Shown here piece after piece: positions 9,053 to 16,766 of a DNA stretch of 30,840 bases. Source of the stretch: Betaproteobacteria bacterium (GTDB lineage: Bacteria > Pseudomonadota > Gammaproteobacteria > Burkholderiales > SG8-41). Made by a program: the position numbers and the translations under genes. The notes beneath the pieces were generated by a model. It ran no database searches. It had not been told where the DNA came from and was given only the letters and a program-made list of their open reading frames with translations. The number at the start of each line of letters is the position of its first letter. The first letter of the stretch is position 1. The DNA lies in NCBI GenBank assembly GCA_025356695.1, contig JANXSE010000064.1, positions 1 through 30,840 of the forward strand, given 5' to 3'.

Positions 9053-9058
9053 ATTATG
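9053..9058 (-). promoter_or_regulatory. Candidate -10 box of the aminotransferase gene (leaderless)
   Basis: CATAAT on the minus strand matches the -10 consensus at five of six positions, with 6 nt between it and the ATG. The usual start point would fall on the A of ATG, predicting a leaderless mRNA. No clear -35 is seen and there is no ribosome-binding site. Confidence 0.4.
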
Positions 9059-9108
9059 CGGCAATTGCCGCGACGCCAGAATCACCGCTGAGGGTTGATA
9101 GCAACGGC

Positions 9109-9360
9109 CTAGGCGCGCCTGAAATCGCCGCGCACGACATCGCCTTTTGCATCGCCGGGTTCGGCGGTGCCGGCCGCAGCCGTTTTCGCCGCCAGCCAGC
9201 GTTCGAACGCAGACGCCTGCATCGGTTCGGCGAAGTAGAAACCCTGAAACTCGTCGCAACCCTCCTCGTGCAGGATCTGCGCTTCCTGCTGCGTCTCGAC
9301 GCCCTCGGCGACAACGCGCAGGCCCAGCGTATGGCCGAGCCCGATGATGGCGCGGCTGAT
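9109..9360 (-). pseudogene. 3' remnant of an EAL-domain (c-di-GMP phosphodiesterase) gene
   Basis: Read on the minus strand, this stretch encodes the C-terminal end of an EAL domain. It begins ISRAIIGLGHTLGL, continues VVAEGVETQQEAQIL, then GCDEFQGFYFAEPM, and ends at a TAG (9109-9111). These are the last conserved blocks of EAL phosphodiesterases, including the AEGVET motif and the xGCDxxQG(F/Y) motif with its following F-A-x-P. Everything upstream, including the EAL signature itself and the metal ligands, is absent: the similarity begins within about 20 nt of the kup stop codon at 9380. There is no start codon. The piece cannot be an active enzyme. It is either the residue of a deletion that removed the rest of a GGDEF/EAL or EAL gene, or a fragment carried in. 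The surviving frame has no internal stop, so the event may be fairly recent. Confidence 0.85.
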
Positions 9361-9379
9361 CCGGAATGGTGCGCGCGCT

Positions 9380-11305
9380 TCAGATTTCGACGCGCGTGCC
9401 GAGCTCGACGACCTGATTGGTCGGGATGTTGAAAAAATCGGTCACGCTGCCGGCGTTGCGCGCCATCGCCGAGAACACACGGTCGCGCCAGCGCATCAGC
9501 CAACCCTTGGCTGCAGCGGACGGCACGATTTTTTCGCGCGACATGAAGTATGAGATTTCCAGCGACTCGATCTGCAAGCCATGTGGTCCACATAACTCAA
9601 GCGCGACGCCGACATCGGGCCTATCCATGAATCCGTAGCGCACGCTGACGCGCCAGCATTGCCGGCCGAGATCTTCACAGCTCACGCGCTGCTCAACCGG
9701 CACCCAGGGCACATCGCGGAATTCGACCGTGAGAAAAATATTTCTTTCGTGCAAAACCTTGTAGTGCTTGAGACTGTGCAGCAGGGCGTGCGGTGTCGAG
9801 TCGGGCGTCGACGTCAAAAACACCGCCGTGCCCGATACACGCTGCGGCGGCGTCTCGAACAATGAATCAAGAAACGGCGCCAGTGGAATCGACGACGCCT
9901 GCAGCGTCGCCAACATACGTGTGCGGCCGCGCCGCCACGTCACCATCACGCTGAATATGATGGCGCCCAGCAGCAGCGGAAACCAACCGCCTTCGAATAC
10001 CTTGTGCATGGCGGCTGCGAAAAACGTGACGTCGACAAACATGAAAAAACCGGTCGCTGCGAGACAAAACCACAGCGGATACCCCCAGCGATGGCGGATC
10101 ACGAAAAAAGTCAGAAAGGTCGTCACCAGCATGGTGCCCATCACTGCAACGCCATAAGCCGAAGCGAGCCGCGTCGAAGAACCGAAACCGATTACCGCAA
10201 TCACCACCGCGACCAGCAATATGCTGTTCACCGCCGGCACGTAAATCTGGCCGATGGTTTGCGATGACGTGTGCAATACCGGCATGCGCGGCAGATAACC
10301 GAGCTGTATCGCCTGCTGCGTCATCGAATAAGCGCCCGAGATCGTCGCCTGCGACGCGATAACGGTTGCAGCTGTCGCCAGTGCCACCATCGGATACAAA
10401 GCCCATTGCGGAAAGGCGAGATAGAACGGATTTTCCAGCGCCTGCGGGTTGGCGATCAGTAGCGCGCCCTGGCCGAAATAATTCAACACCAGTGCGGGTG
10501 CGACCAGACCGAACCAGGCAATACGGATCGCGCGCGCACCGAAGTGCCCCATATCCGCATACAGCGCTTCCGCACCGGTGATCGCGAGCAGTACGGAACC
10601 CAGCACGACAAATGAAGCCGCGCCGTGCGCAGTGGCAAAGTTGATTGCATGCAGCGGATTCAACGCGGCGAGAATTTCCGGCTGCATGGCGATGTTCCAG
10701 ATGCCGCAGGCACCGATGGCGGCAAACCACAACACACAGACCGGCCCGAACAACATGCCGACAATACCGGTGCCGTGTTTTTGAATCAGGAACAACGCAA
10801 TCAGGATGCCGGTCGAAATCGGCACCACATAAGGTTTGAACGCGGCGGTGCCGACTTCCAGCCCCTCCACCGCCGACAATACCGAGATCGCCGGCGTCAG
10901 CACCGCATCGCCGTAAAACAGCGCCGCGCCGAACACGCCGATGCCCATCAGCGCCGCCCCCAGCCGCGGGCGGTTGCCGATCGAGGCTGCAGCGAGCGCC
11001 AGCAGCGCCATGATGCCGCCCTCGCCGCGATTGTTCGCGCGCAGCACCAGCGTCACGTATTTGAGTGTGACGACGATCATCAGCGCCCAGAAAATCGCCG
11101 ACACGCCACCGAGTATGTTGGCGGCAGTCAAGGCAATGCCGTGTTCCGGGTTGAAGGTTTCTTTTACCGCGTAGAGCGGGCTGGTGCCAATATCGCCATA
11201 GACCACGCCGAGCGCCAGCAGCGCCAGGCCGGCGGTGGCCGGTGCTGCCTGCTGTGCGGTGTGGCCATGCGACAAATCGTGCGGAATTGCAGTGGTGGTA
11301 TTCAT
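9380..11305 (-). CDS. kup: Low-affinity potassium transporter Kup
   Basis: A 641-residue KUP/HAK/KT-type potassium transporter of the inner membrane, probably a K+/H+ symporter as in E. coli Kup (622 residues). The family signature GVVYGDIGTSPLYAVKE is in the first membrane span. About twelve spans follow (for example GVFGAALFYGDAVLTPAISV and the STRLASAYGVAVMGTMLVTTFL block), and then the soluble C-terminal domain. The protein ends VVELGTRVEI, the usual KUP terminus, so it is complete even though a broken EAL gene begins immediately behind it. The start at 11305 has no obvious Shine-Dalgarno at normal spacing. It is divergent from the KdpD-like/KdpE-like pair, with a shared 95-nt spacer, so that pair may control it. 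Confidence 0.96.
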   Translation of the reverse strand: MNTTTAIPHDLSHGHTAQQAAPATAGLALLALGVVYGDIGTSPLYAVKETFNPEHGIALTAANILGGVSAIFWALMIVVTLKYVTLVLRANNRGEGGIMALLALAAASIGNRPRLGAALMGIGVFGAALFYGDAVLTPAISVLSAVEGLEVGTAAFKPYVVPISTGILIALFLIQKHGTGIVGMLFGPVCVLWFAAIGACGIWNIAMQPEILAALNPLHAINFATAHGAASFVVLGSVLLAITGAEALYADMGHFGARAIRIAWFGLVAPALVLNYFGQGALLIANPQALENPFYLAFPQWALYPMVALATAATVIASQATISGAYSMTQQAIQLGYLPRMPVLHTSSQTIGQIYVPAVNSILLVAVVIAVIGFGSSTRLASAYGVAVMGTMLVTTFLTFFVIRHRWGYPLWFCLAATGFFMFVDVTFFAAAMHKVFEGGWFPLLLGAIIFSVMVTWRRGRTRMLATLQASSIPLAPFLDSLFETPPQRVSGTAVFLTSTPDSTPHALLHSLKHYKVLHERNIFLTVEFRDVPWVPVEQRVSCEDLGRQCWRVSVRYGFMDRPDVGVALELCGPHGLQIESLEISYFMSREKIVPSAAAKGWLMRWRDRVFSAMARNAGSVTDFFNIPTNQVVELGTRVEI

Positions 11306-11388
11306 AGGGAACGCAGCCTATGCCTCCGCGATCCGTCTGGCCAGACCCCGCGGCGAATCTTTACGGTATTTTTACGCCCGCATTGCGC

Positions 11389-11394
11389 TAGAGT
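11389..11394 (+). promoter_or_regulatory. Candidate -10 box of the KdpD-like kinase gene (leaderless)
   Basis: TAGAGT lies 6 nt before the ATG at 11401, the same geometry as at the aminotransferase gene, so transcription would begin on or next to the start codon. It matches the -10 consensus at four of six positions. The 95-nt spacer to kup must also hold the kup promoter. Confidence 0.3.
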
Positions 11395-11400
11395 AGCGGC

Positions 11401-12474
11401 ATGAACACACGCACCTGGACCGGTTACGCCTGCGCCATCGCGGCGACGCTTTTATGCACGCTGCTGGGCAGCGCCATGCAAGCGCGTTTCGATCTCGTCA
11501 ACATCGCCATGGTGTATTTGCTTGCCGTAGTAGTGATTGCGCTGCTCTTCAGCCGCGGCGCCGCCATCGCCAGCTCAGTGCTGTGCGTCGCCGCCTTCGA
11601 TTTCGTCTTCGTGCCGCCGCGCGGCGCCTTCACGGTGGACGACGTGCAGTATCTGCTGACCTTCGCCATCATGCTGTCGGTGGCACTGGTGATTTCCGGC
11701 CTGATGGACAGCCGGCGCCGGCATGCCGAAGCGCAGGCAGCGCTGGCGATCGAGGCCGAGACCGAGCGCATCCGCAGCACCCTGCTCGCTTCGATTTCGC
11801 ACGATTTGCGCACACCGCTTGCCGTGATGACCGGCGCTTCATCCAGCCTCGCCGAAGGCGGCGAGCGACTGTCAACGGCGGAACGCACGGCGCTCGCGCA
11901 AAGCATCTACGGCCAGGCGCGCGACATGTCTGAACAGGTGGCGAAAGTGTTGCAGATGACGCGGCTTGAAACCGGCGCAATCAAACTCGAACGCGACTGG
12001 GTCGCGATTGCCGAAATCGCCGGCCCGGTGCTCGCGCGCCTCGCCGAGCGCCTTGCCGGACACCGCCTCGTCGTCGATCTGCCGGACGATCTGCCGCTGT
12101 TGCGCGCCGACGCCACGCTGCTCGATCAGGCGCTCGCCAATCTGATTGAGAACGCGGCGCGTCACACGCCGGCCGGCACCGTGGTGCAGGTGCGCGCGCG
12201 GCAACGCGGCAGCGAACTCATCGTCTCGGTCGAGGATTTCGGCGCCGGCATCGATGACGGGGAACTGGAACGCGTGTTCGAAAAATTTCAGCGCGGCGCC
12301 GGTGAAGGAGCCGGCGGTGGTGTCGGCCTCGGGCTCGCCATCTGCCGTTCGATCGTGCGTTTGCACGGCGGCCGGGTGTGGGCGGAAAAAGTGCCCGGCG
12401 GCGGTTCGGCATTCCGCTTCGTGCTGCCGCTTGAAGCACCGCCGGCGCCGCCGGCCGAACCGGCAACGGCATGA
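11401..12474 (+). CDS. KdpD-like sensor histidine kinase lacking the N-terminal KdpD/USP domains
   Basis: A 357-residue membrane histidine kinase corresponding to the C-terminal half of KdpD. Residues 1-105 form a DUF4118-type block of about four membrane spans (from TGYACAIAATLLCTLLG to the last span near LVISGL). Then come the HisKA domain with H134 in SISHDLRTPLA, the N box LIENAARHTP, the G1 box DFGAGID and the G2 box GVGLGLAICRSIVRLHGG. Full KdpD (about 890 residues in E. coli) has some 400 more residues before the spans, namely the KdpD sensor domain with its Walker motifs and a USP domain. None of that is here, and the spacer to kup is too short to contain it. The gene overlaps the regulator gene by ATGA. 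It probably phosphorylates that regulator. The start at 11401 puts the first span directly after six residues. Confidence 0.9.
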   Translation: MNTRTWTGYACAIAATLLCTLLGSAMQARFDLVNIAMVYLLAVVVIALLFSRGAAIASSVLCVAAFDFVFVPPRGAFTVDDVQYLLTFAIMLSVALVISGLMDSRRRHAEAQAALAIEAETERIRSTLLASISHDLRTPLAVMTGASSSLAEGGERLSTAERTALAQSIYGQARDMSEQVAKVLQMTRLETGAIKLERDWVAIAEIAGPVLARLAERLAGHRLVVDLPDDLPLLRADATLLDQALANLIENAARHTPAGTVVQVRARQRGSELIVSVEDFGAGIDDGELERVFEKFQRGAGEGAGGGVGLGLAICRSIVRLHGGRVWAEKVPGGGSAFRFVLPLEAPPAPPAEPATA

Positions 12475-13166
12475 GCATATCGCTCGCCACCATATTGATC
12501 GTCGAAGACGAACCGGAGATCCGGCGCTTTCTGCGCTCGTCGCTGACTGCCGCAGATTACAAGGTCGTCGAGTCCGCCAGCGGCCGGCGCGGCGCGATCG
12601 ACGCGACCACGCACAAACCGGATCTCGCCATCGTCGACCTCGGCCTACCCGATATCGACGGCATCGAAGTCATCCGCCGGATTCGCAGCTGGTCGTCCAT
12701 GCCTGTTGTCGTGTTATCGGCGCGTGTACAGGAAAGCGCCAAGATAGCGGCACTCGACGCCGGCGCCGATGATTACGTCACCAAACCATTCGGTGTCGGT
12801 GAACTGCTCGCGCGCGTGCGCGTCGCCCTGCGCCATCGCGCACGTGCCGCTTCCGGTGAAAAATCCATCAAACTCGGCGATGCGGTGATCGACCTTGCCG
12901 CGCGCAAGGCAACGCGCGCCGGTAATGAAATCCACCTGACACCGATAGAATTCCGCCTGATCACCTGCCTTGCTGCGCACCTCGGCATGGTCGTCACGCA
13001 ACGCCAGTTGCTGTGCGAGGTGTGGGGGCCGACGCACGCCGCCGACACGCATTACCTGCGCATTTACATGAAACAGCTGCGCGACAAACTCGAGTGCGAT
13101 CCGGTGCAACCGCGCCACTTCATCACCGAAACAGGCGTCGGCTACCGGCTGGTCGCCGACGACTGA
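12471..13166 (+). CDS. KdpE-like OmpR-family response regulator
   Basis: A 231-residue two-component response regulator. The receiver domain has the acidic pocket VEDEPE (12-14), the phosphoacceptor Asp56 in AIVDLGLPDIDG, the Thr/Ser switch in VLSARV and Lys105 in DYVTKPF. The C-terminal winged helix is of OmpR type (LTPIEFRLITCLA, then LLCEVWG, then THYLRIYMKQLRDKLE, ending VGYRLVADD). The wording of these blocks (GVGELLARVRVALRH, THYLRIYMKQLR) is that of KdpE. It begins inside the stop of the kinase gene (ATGA), so the two are coupled. There is no kdpFABC in the window; the nearest potassium gene is kup on the opposite strand. The regulator ends 8 nt before the convergent dehydrogenase gene, with a hairpin across the junction. 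Confidence 0.93.
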   Translation: MSISLATILIVEDEPEIRRFLRSSLTAADYKVVESASGRRGAIDATTHKPDLAIVDLGLPDIDGIEVIRRIRSWSSMPVVVLSARVQESAKIAALDAGADDYVTKPFGVGELLARVRVALRHRARAASGEKSIKLGDAVIDLAARKATRAGNEIHLTPIEFRLITCLAAHLGMVVTQRQLLCEVWGPTHAADTHYLRIYMKQLRDKLECDPVQPRHFITETGVGYRLVADD

Positions 13167-13167
13167 C

Positions 13168-13183
13168 GCGCGCTTCAGCGCGC
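13168..13183. terminator. GC hairpin between convergent genes
   Basis: GCGCGC, loop TTCA, GCGCGC: a perfect 6-bp stem right after the stop of the KdpE-like gene and spanning the stop of the dehydrogenase gene. It has no T-run on either side, so it may only be a weak or factor-dependent bidirectional stop. Such alternating GC is also common by chance in this DNA. Confidence 0.3.
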
Positions 13184-14920
13184 CGGCGGCGGGTTCATCA
13201 CCGCCGACAGCCTGCGTATCATGCCATCGCCCTTGCTCATCAGATAGAGTTCACCGTCACCGTCGACGGCAAGACGCACGTCGGCACGGCCACCGCCCCA
13301 CGGCACTCCGCCGGGGTCTTTGCCCTGACCGCGACCGCCGCAGGTGATCACGCCCTTATCGTTGCTCGAACCGTCGGGCAGCACGCAATTGCCGCTGCGC
13401 ACGCCGCCCTTGCGCAGATAGGCATCGGCGACGATGTCGAACATGCGGCGATTGACCGCGCCATTCGCCGCATCGCCGGGACTTTGGTAGACGAGCTGGA
13501 TTTCATTGATCTTCGCAATTTTCGCCGGCGTGGTGGCGCGCGCCGCCAGCATTTCGGCAAGGTCGGCGTAAAACACGCGGCCGCTGGCAATATCGGTGAA
13601 TACGTATTTGCCCGCCATCTGCGGCATCAGCTTGCCGCGATAGACATAACCGCTGCCGATCGCAATGCCGTCGCGATGGCTGAACGTCGCCACCGGATAG
13701 AGCGGCGTGACCGGTTTGTCGAGACCATCGACGTTGAGCGTATCGGGCGCGGGAAATGCCGGCGGCGGATCGATCTGGCTCGCCGTGCGTCCGCCGTTGG
13801 GGCCGCCGGTAAAACGCAGCTCCTGTCCTTCGCGCTCGCCCCAGCCGTAGTTGCCGCCTTTGACGATGACGTTGACCTCTTCCCACGAGTGATCGCCGAT
13901 GTCGGCGGCGATGAGCGTGTTGGTCGGCGCATCCCAGCTGATGCGGTGCGGATTGCGCAGGCCGTAAGCGTAGATTTCGCCGTGCGCGATCGCAACGTTG
14001 ACAAACGGATTGGCGTTCGTACCTGCGGATGGAATCCGGTACTGGCCGTTGGCCGACAGCTTGTCCTGCGGCCGCAAAGTGATATCGGGCGTAATGCGCA
14101 GAATTTTCCCGGGCAGCGCATCAAGCCGCTGCGGCACCGGATGCGTCGGCCCGGCGCGCTCGCCGGCTTCGCCGTCGCCGGTGCTGATGTAGAGATTGCC
14201 GTAATCATCGTCGCCGCGTTTCGCCAGCGGATTGAACAGCAGGTCGCCGACCGGATGGCGCGCGTAGTTGGTGCCGATGCGCATCAATTCTCGGGCCGTG
14301 CCTTCGAACGTCGCGTTGCCGGTGTTGGTGTCGCGCCATTCAGTGACGATCGATTCATACAGCGTCACGCCGGCCGGCACCGTGAATTGCGGCGTCACCT
14401 TGTGCATGGAAAGATCGAGCGACGGCATGGCGCTGTTTTCGGGTGCGATAGCCGCGCTGCGGCGCGGATTCTCGGTGTGCACGGTGTAGAACCTGCCGTT
14501 CTTCGCGTAATCCGGATCGAAGACCATCGACACCACGCCCATGCCGAGATTCGGATCGGTGTTGAAACGCGCATAAATTTTGCCGAAGTCGATATACGAC
14601 GTGAAAGCGCGCGTTTTTTTATCCAGCAGATACAGAATGCCGTTCTGCTCGACCACAAACAGCCGCGCCGCCGCCTGCGGCGCTCCGGCCGGTTCCGAAA
14701 TCAGCATGTTCGATTTGCCGAGCTGACCGCGCATGTCCACGGGCGCCGGATACTGGCCCTCGAGCCGCAGGCTGGACAGCGGCAGGCTGGCGTAATCTTC
14801 GATGCGCAGCGCGGTGCCGTCTTTTTGTATTTGCGGTGCGGCCGGAAACTGCGCCCGCGCCGGAAAGCCGGCCAGACACAACAGAATGGATGCAACAAAA
14901 AATCGCAATACGCGCAGCAT
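13175..14920 (-). CDS. Secreted PQQ-dependent glucose/sorbosone dehydrogenase family protein
   Basis: A 581-residue beta-propeller protein of the soluble glucose/sorbosone dehydrogenase family (Yli-like aldose sugar dehydrogenases using PQQ). The Sec signal peptide is clear (MLRVLRFFVASILLCLAGFPARA, cleavage before QFP), so it acts in the periplasm. Family landmarks are LFVVEQNGILYLLD, GMGVVSMVFDPDY, GNLYISTGDGE, YGLRNPHRISWD and GGNYGWGEREG, then GYVYRG and GKYVFTDIASGRVFYADL. It is longer than the roughly 350-450 residue bacterial Yli type. The extra C-terminal region has two cysteines (SGNCVLPDG and VITCGG) that could form a disulfide. GGGGGAGG sits 7 nt before the ATG, so the start is secure. 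No PQQ synthesis gene is in the window. The substrate is unknown. Confidence 0.9.
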   Translation of the reverse strand: MLRVLRFFVASILLCLAGFPARAQFPAAPQIQKDGTALRIEDYASLPLSSLRLEGQYPAPVDMRGQLGKSNMLISEPAGAPQAAARLFVVEQNGILYLLDKKTRAFTSYIDFGKIYARFNTDPNLGMGVVSMVFDPDYAKNGRFYTVHTENPRRSAAIAPENSAMPSLDLSMHKVTPQFTVPAGVTLYESIVTEWRDTNTGNATFEGTARELMRIGTNYARHPVGDLLFNPLAKRGDDDYGNLYISTGDGEAGERAGPTHPVPQRLDALPGKILRITPDITLRPQDKLSANGQYRIPSAGTNANPFVNVAIAHGEIYAYGLRNPHRISWDAPTNTLIAADIGDHSWEEVNVIVKGGNYGWGEREGQELRFTGGPNGGRTASQIDPPPAFPAPDTLNVDGLDKPVTPLYPVATFSHRDGIAIGSGYVYRGKLMPQMAGKYVFTDIASGRVFYADLAEMLAARATTPAKIAKINEIQLVYQSPGDAANGAVNRRMFDIVADAYLRKGGVRSGNCVLPDGSSNDKGVITCGGRGQGKDPGGVPWGGGRADVRLAVDGDGELYLMSKGDGMIRRLSAVMNPPPAR

Positions 14921-15081
14921 GCCGAACCTCCCCCTGGAATTTACGAGCGGGCGACTGTATCGCGCAGTGGCGCAACCGATCGCTTGTTTTAACCGAGGCT
15001 AAGCCAATCGGACGGTGATTTCAAGTGACGGCAAAGCCGATTTCTCCACACGCCACAGCACCGAAATTTTTTATTGCGCGA

Positions 15082-15090
15082 TGCTAGAAT
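15082..15090 (+). promoter_or_regulatory. Extended -10 promoter of the YqhA gene
   Basis: TGCTAGAAT is an exact extended -10 (TGn plus TAGAAT, five of six matches). The start would be near 15097, leaving a leader of about 22 nt to the ATG at 15119. The upstream DNA is AT-rich (a T-run at 15067-15073), which helps an extended -10 promoter. Confidence 0.55.
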
Positions 15091-15118
15091 CCGCGTTTCA
15101 GATATCCCGGTTCCAACC

Positions 15119-15655
15119 ATGAGCGACCTGAAACTAGCCCGCACCCGTCCGCTGTCGGCGCTGATCTTCGCCAGCCGCTGGCTGCAGCTACCCCTCTACC
15201 TCGGCCTGATCGTTGCGCAGTGCGTCTACGTCTACCAGTTCTGGACCGAGCTTGTGCATCTGGTCAATCTGACCACGCACCGCAACATCAGCGAAACCGA
15301 AATCATGCTGATCGTACTGGGCCTGATCGACGTGGTAATGATCGCCAACCTGCTGATCATGGTGATCGTCGGCGGTTACGAAACCTTTGTCTCGCGCCTG
15401 CAGCTCGAAAACCACCCCGACCAGCCCGAATGGCTGTCGCACGTCAATGCTTCGGTTCTGAAGGTCAAGCTGGCGACCGCCATCATCGGCATCTCGTCGA
15501 TCCATCTGCTGAAGACCTTCATCAATGCCGATCAGTTGAGCGACAAGGTGATCATGTGGCAGGTCATCATCCACATCACCTTTCTGCTCTCGGCAGTGGC
15601 GATTGCGGCCACCGACCGCCTGCTGGTGCCGGCGGCGCCGAAGCAGCCGCACTAG
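15119..15655 (+). CDS. YqhA family (UPF0114, TIGR00645-like) membrane protein
   Basis: A 178-residue inner-membrane protein of the YqhA/UPF0114 family, whose function is not established. The sequence has the family pattern: [25 protein letters not shown] (first span), then [28 protein letters not shown] (a span with the GLIDxxMIANLLxMVxxGGYE signature), and then the [23 protein letters not shown] loop. Two more spans follow, with [10 protein letters not shown] between. Four spans in all, N-terminus probably inside. The ATG at 15119 gives the usual MSDLK-type start; a longer frame from 15074 would run through the promoter. No strong ribosome site is seen. It is convergent with the nitroreductase gene, 9 nt between the stops. 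Confidence 0.92.
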   Translation: MSDLKLARTRPLSALIFASRWLQLPLYLGLIVAQCVYVYQFWTELVHLVNLTTHRNISETEIMLIVLGLIDVVMIANLLIMVIVGGYETFVSRLQLENHPDQPEWLSHVNASVLKVKLATAIIGISSIHLLKTFINADQLSDKVIMWQVIIHITFLLSAVAIAATDRLLVPAAPKQPH

Positions 15656-15664
15656 AGCGCCCGC

Positions 15665-16270
15665 TCAATCCGCGTAAGGCTTGCCCCAGCCACCGGCGAA
15701 AAAACATTCGCCGAGCGGTTTGCGTTTACGCGGCGTCAATTCCTTTGCCTTCACATCATCGGGCAGCACCGACGGTTCGGCCTGATAGCCGACGGCTATC
15801 ATCGCCATCGGCGTGTACTCGGCCGGAATCGCAAATGCCGCGCGGATTTTTTCGCTGTCGAAGCCACCCATCTGGTGCGCGATCAAACCCAGCGCCACCG
15901 CCTGTAGCGAAAGATTCAGGCTTGCCATGCCGGTGTCGTGCTGACCATGGCGGTTCGGTTTGCCGCTGTGGCCGAACGCGCTGCCGGCGCAGGACAGCAT
16001 CAGCACCGGCACGTTAATACACCACTTCCTGTTGTTTTCAGAGAGCGTGTCAAAAACTTTCTGCCAGCCCGCCTCATCCTCGGCGCGGTTCCAGACCAGA
16101 TAGCGCCACGGTTCGTCGCCGTTGCACGACGGCGCCCAGCGTGCCGCCTCGAGCAGCGCGAGTATCTGCGCGCGGCTGACCGGTTTTGCCTTGTCGTAGG
16201 CGCGCGGGCTCCAGCGGCGTTCGAGCAGTTCGTGGATGGGCGTTGCGGTGACGGCTTTCTTCTCAAGCAT
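15665..16270 (-). CDS. Nitroreductase family protein
   Basis: A 201-residue FMN-dependent nitroreductase-fold oxidoreductase, expected to reduce nitro compounds, quinones or similar electrophiles with NAD(P)H in the cytoplasm. The FMN-binding start is ELLERRWSPRAYD, followed by LLEAARWAPSCNGDEPWRYLVW (the Ser-Cys-Asn-x-Glx-Pro-Trp block that contacts FMN), SLNLSLQAVALGLIAHQMGGF and a conserved end AVGYQAEP. The C-terminus carries a short tail, KRKPLGECFFAGGWGKPY, of the kind found in the branch active on larger nitro or quinone substrates. GGAG lies 6 nt before the ATG. It is the last gene of the DedA-rhodanese, DoxX, nitroreductase set (29 nt after doxX). A DoxX and nitroreductase pairing fits detoxification of redox-active aromatics. 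Confidence 0.92.
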   Translation of the reverse strand: MLEKKAVTATPIHELLERRWSPRAYDKAKPVSRAQILALLEAARWAPSCNGDEPWRYLVWNRAEDEAGWQKVFDTLSENNRKWCINVPVLMLSCAGSAFGHSGKPNRHGQHDTGMASLNLSLQAVALGLIAHQMGGFDSEKIRAAFAIPAEYTPMAMIAVGYQAEPSVLPDDVKAKELTPRKRKPLGECFFAGGWGKPYAD

Positions 16271-16299
16271 GTTTTCTCCGGTTCAAACGAAGCGCGTTG

Positions 16300-16749
16300 C
16301 TAGCGCTTCTTTTTGTTCTCGCCGCTGTCCGCGGCCCAGTTGTCTTTGCCGAGGCTCAACGGCCCCGGCCCGTGTATCGCCACATAAAGCATACCGCCCA
16401 TGATGGCGAGGTTCTTCATGAAGTTATTGAGCTGACCGCCCATGCTGGCCGGCTCGACCGCCCAGAACGGATGCACGATCACCGCTGTCATGAACGTGAA
16501 GCCGAAAAACGCCAGCGCCAGCCAGCGCGCCTGCCAGCCGAGTATCAGCGCCACGCCGCCGCCGAGTTCGAGCGCAATCGTCAACACCAGCATCAGTTGC
16601 GGCGCCGGTATGCCGAGGTTGCCCATCAACGCCGCGGTTGCGGTAAAAGCCTTGATCTTGCCGATGCCGGAAACGATGAATACCTGGGCCAGCAGCACGC
16701 GCGCGACGACCGGCCCGTAGTGTTCGAGTAATTGGCGAAATTTCTGCAT
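16300..16749 (-). CDS. DoxX family membrane protein
   Basis: A 149-residue DoxX/YphA-type inner-membrane protein with four membrane spans. Landmarks are VARVLLAQVFIVSGIGKIKAF (first span with the S-G-x-x-K motif), LTIALELGGGVALILGW (second), LALAFFGFTFMTAVIVHPFW (third, with the family HPFW) and NNFMKNLAIMGGMLYVAIHG (fourth, with the K-N-L-A motif). DoxX proteins are often found with oxidoreductases and in thiol/quinone stress loci, but their activity is not settled. GGGGGAG lies 6 nt before the ATG. The start is 17 nt after the TAA that ends the full-length frame of the upstream DedA-rhodanese gene, and 143 nt after that gene's in-frame UGA. The tight spacing fits the longer reading of that gene. 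Confidence 0.92.
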   Translation of the reverse strand: MQKFRQLLEHYGPVVARVLLAQVFIVSGIGKIKAFTATAALMGNLGIPAPQLMLVLTIALELGGGVALILGWQARWLALAFFGFTFMTAVIVHPFWAVEPASMGGQLNNFMKNLAIMGGMLYVAIHGPGPLSLGKDNWAADSGENKKKR

Positions 16750-16766
16750 GGTTTCTCCCCCGTTAT

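Noticed and set aside
11401..12474. The KdpD-like kinase as a 5'-truncated pseudogene.
   Set aside because: It has a sound start directly before the first membrane span, a promoter-like box, all catalytic boxes and an ATGA overlap with its regulator. A short but working kinase is more likely than debris.
13013..14992. A plus-strand open frame of about 659 codons antisense to the sugar dehydrogenase gene.
   Set aside because: It is rich in Arg/His/Ala without domain pattern, overlaps the end of the KdpE-like gene, and mirrors the third-position GC of the real minus-strand gene, which has a signal peptide, ribosome site and clear motifs.
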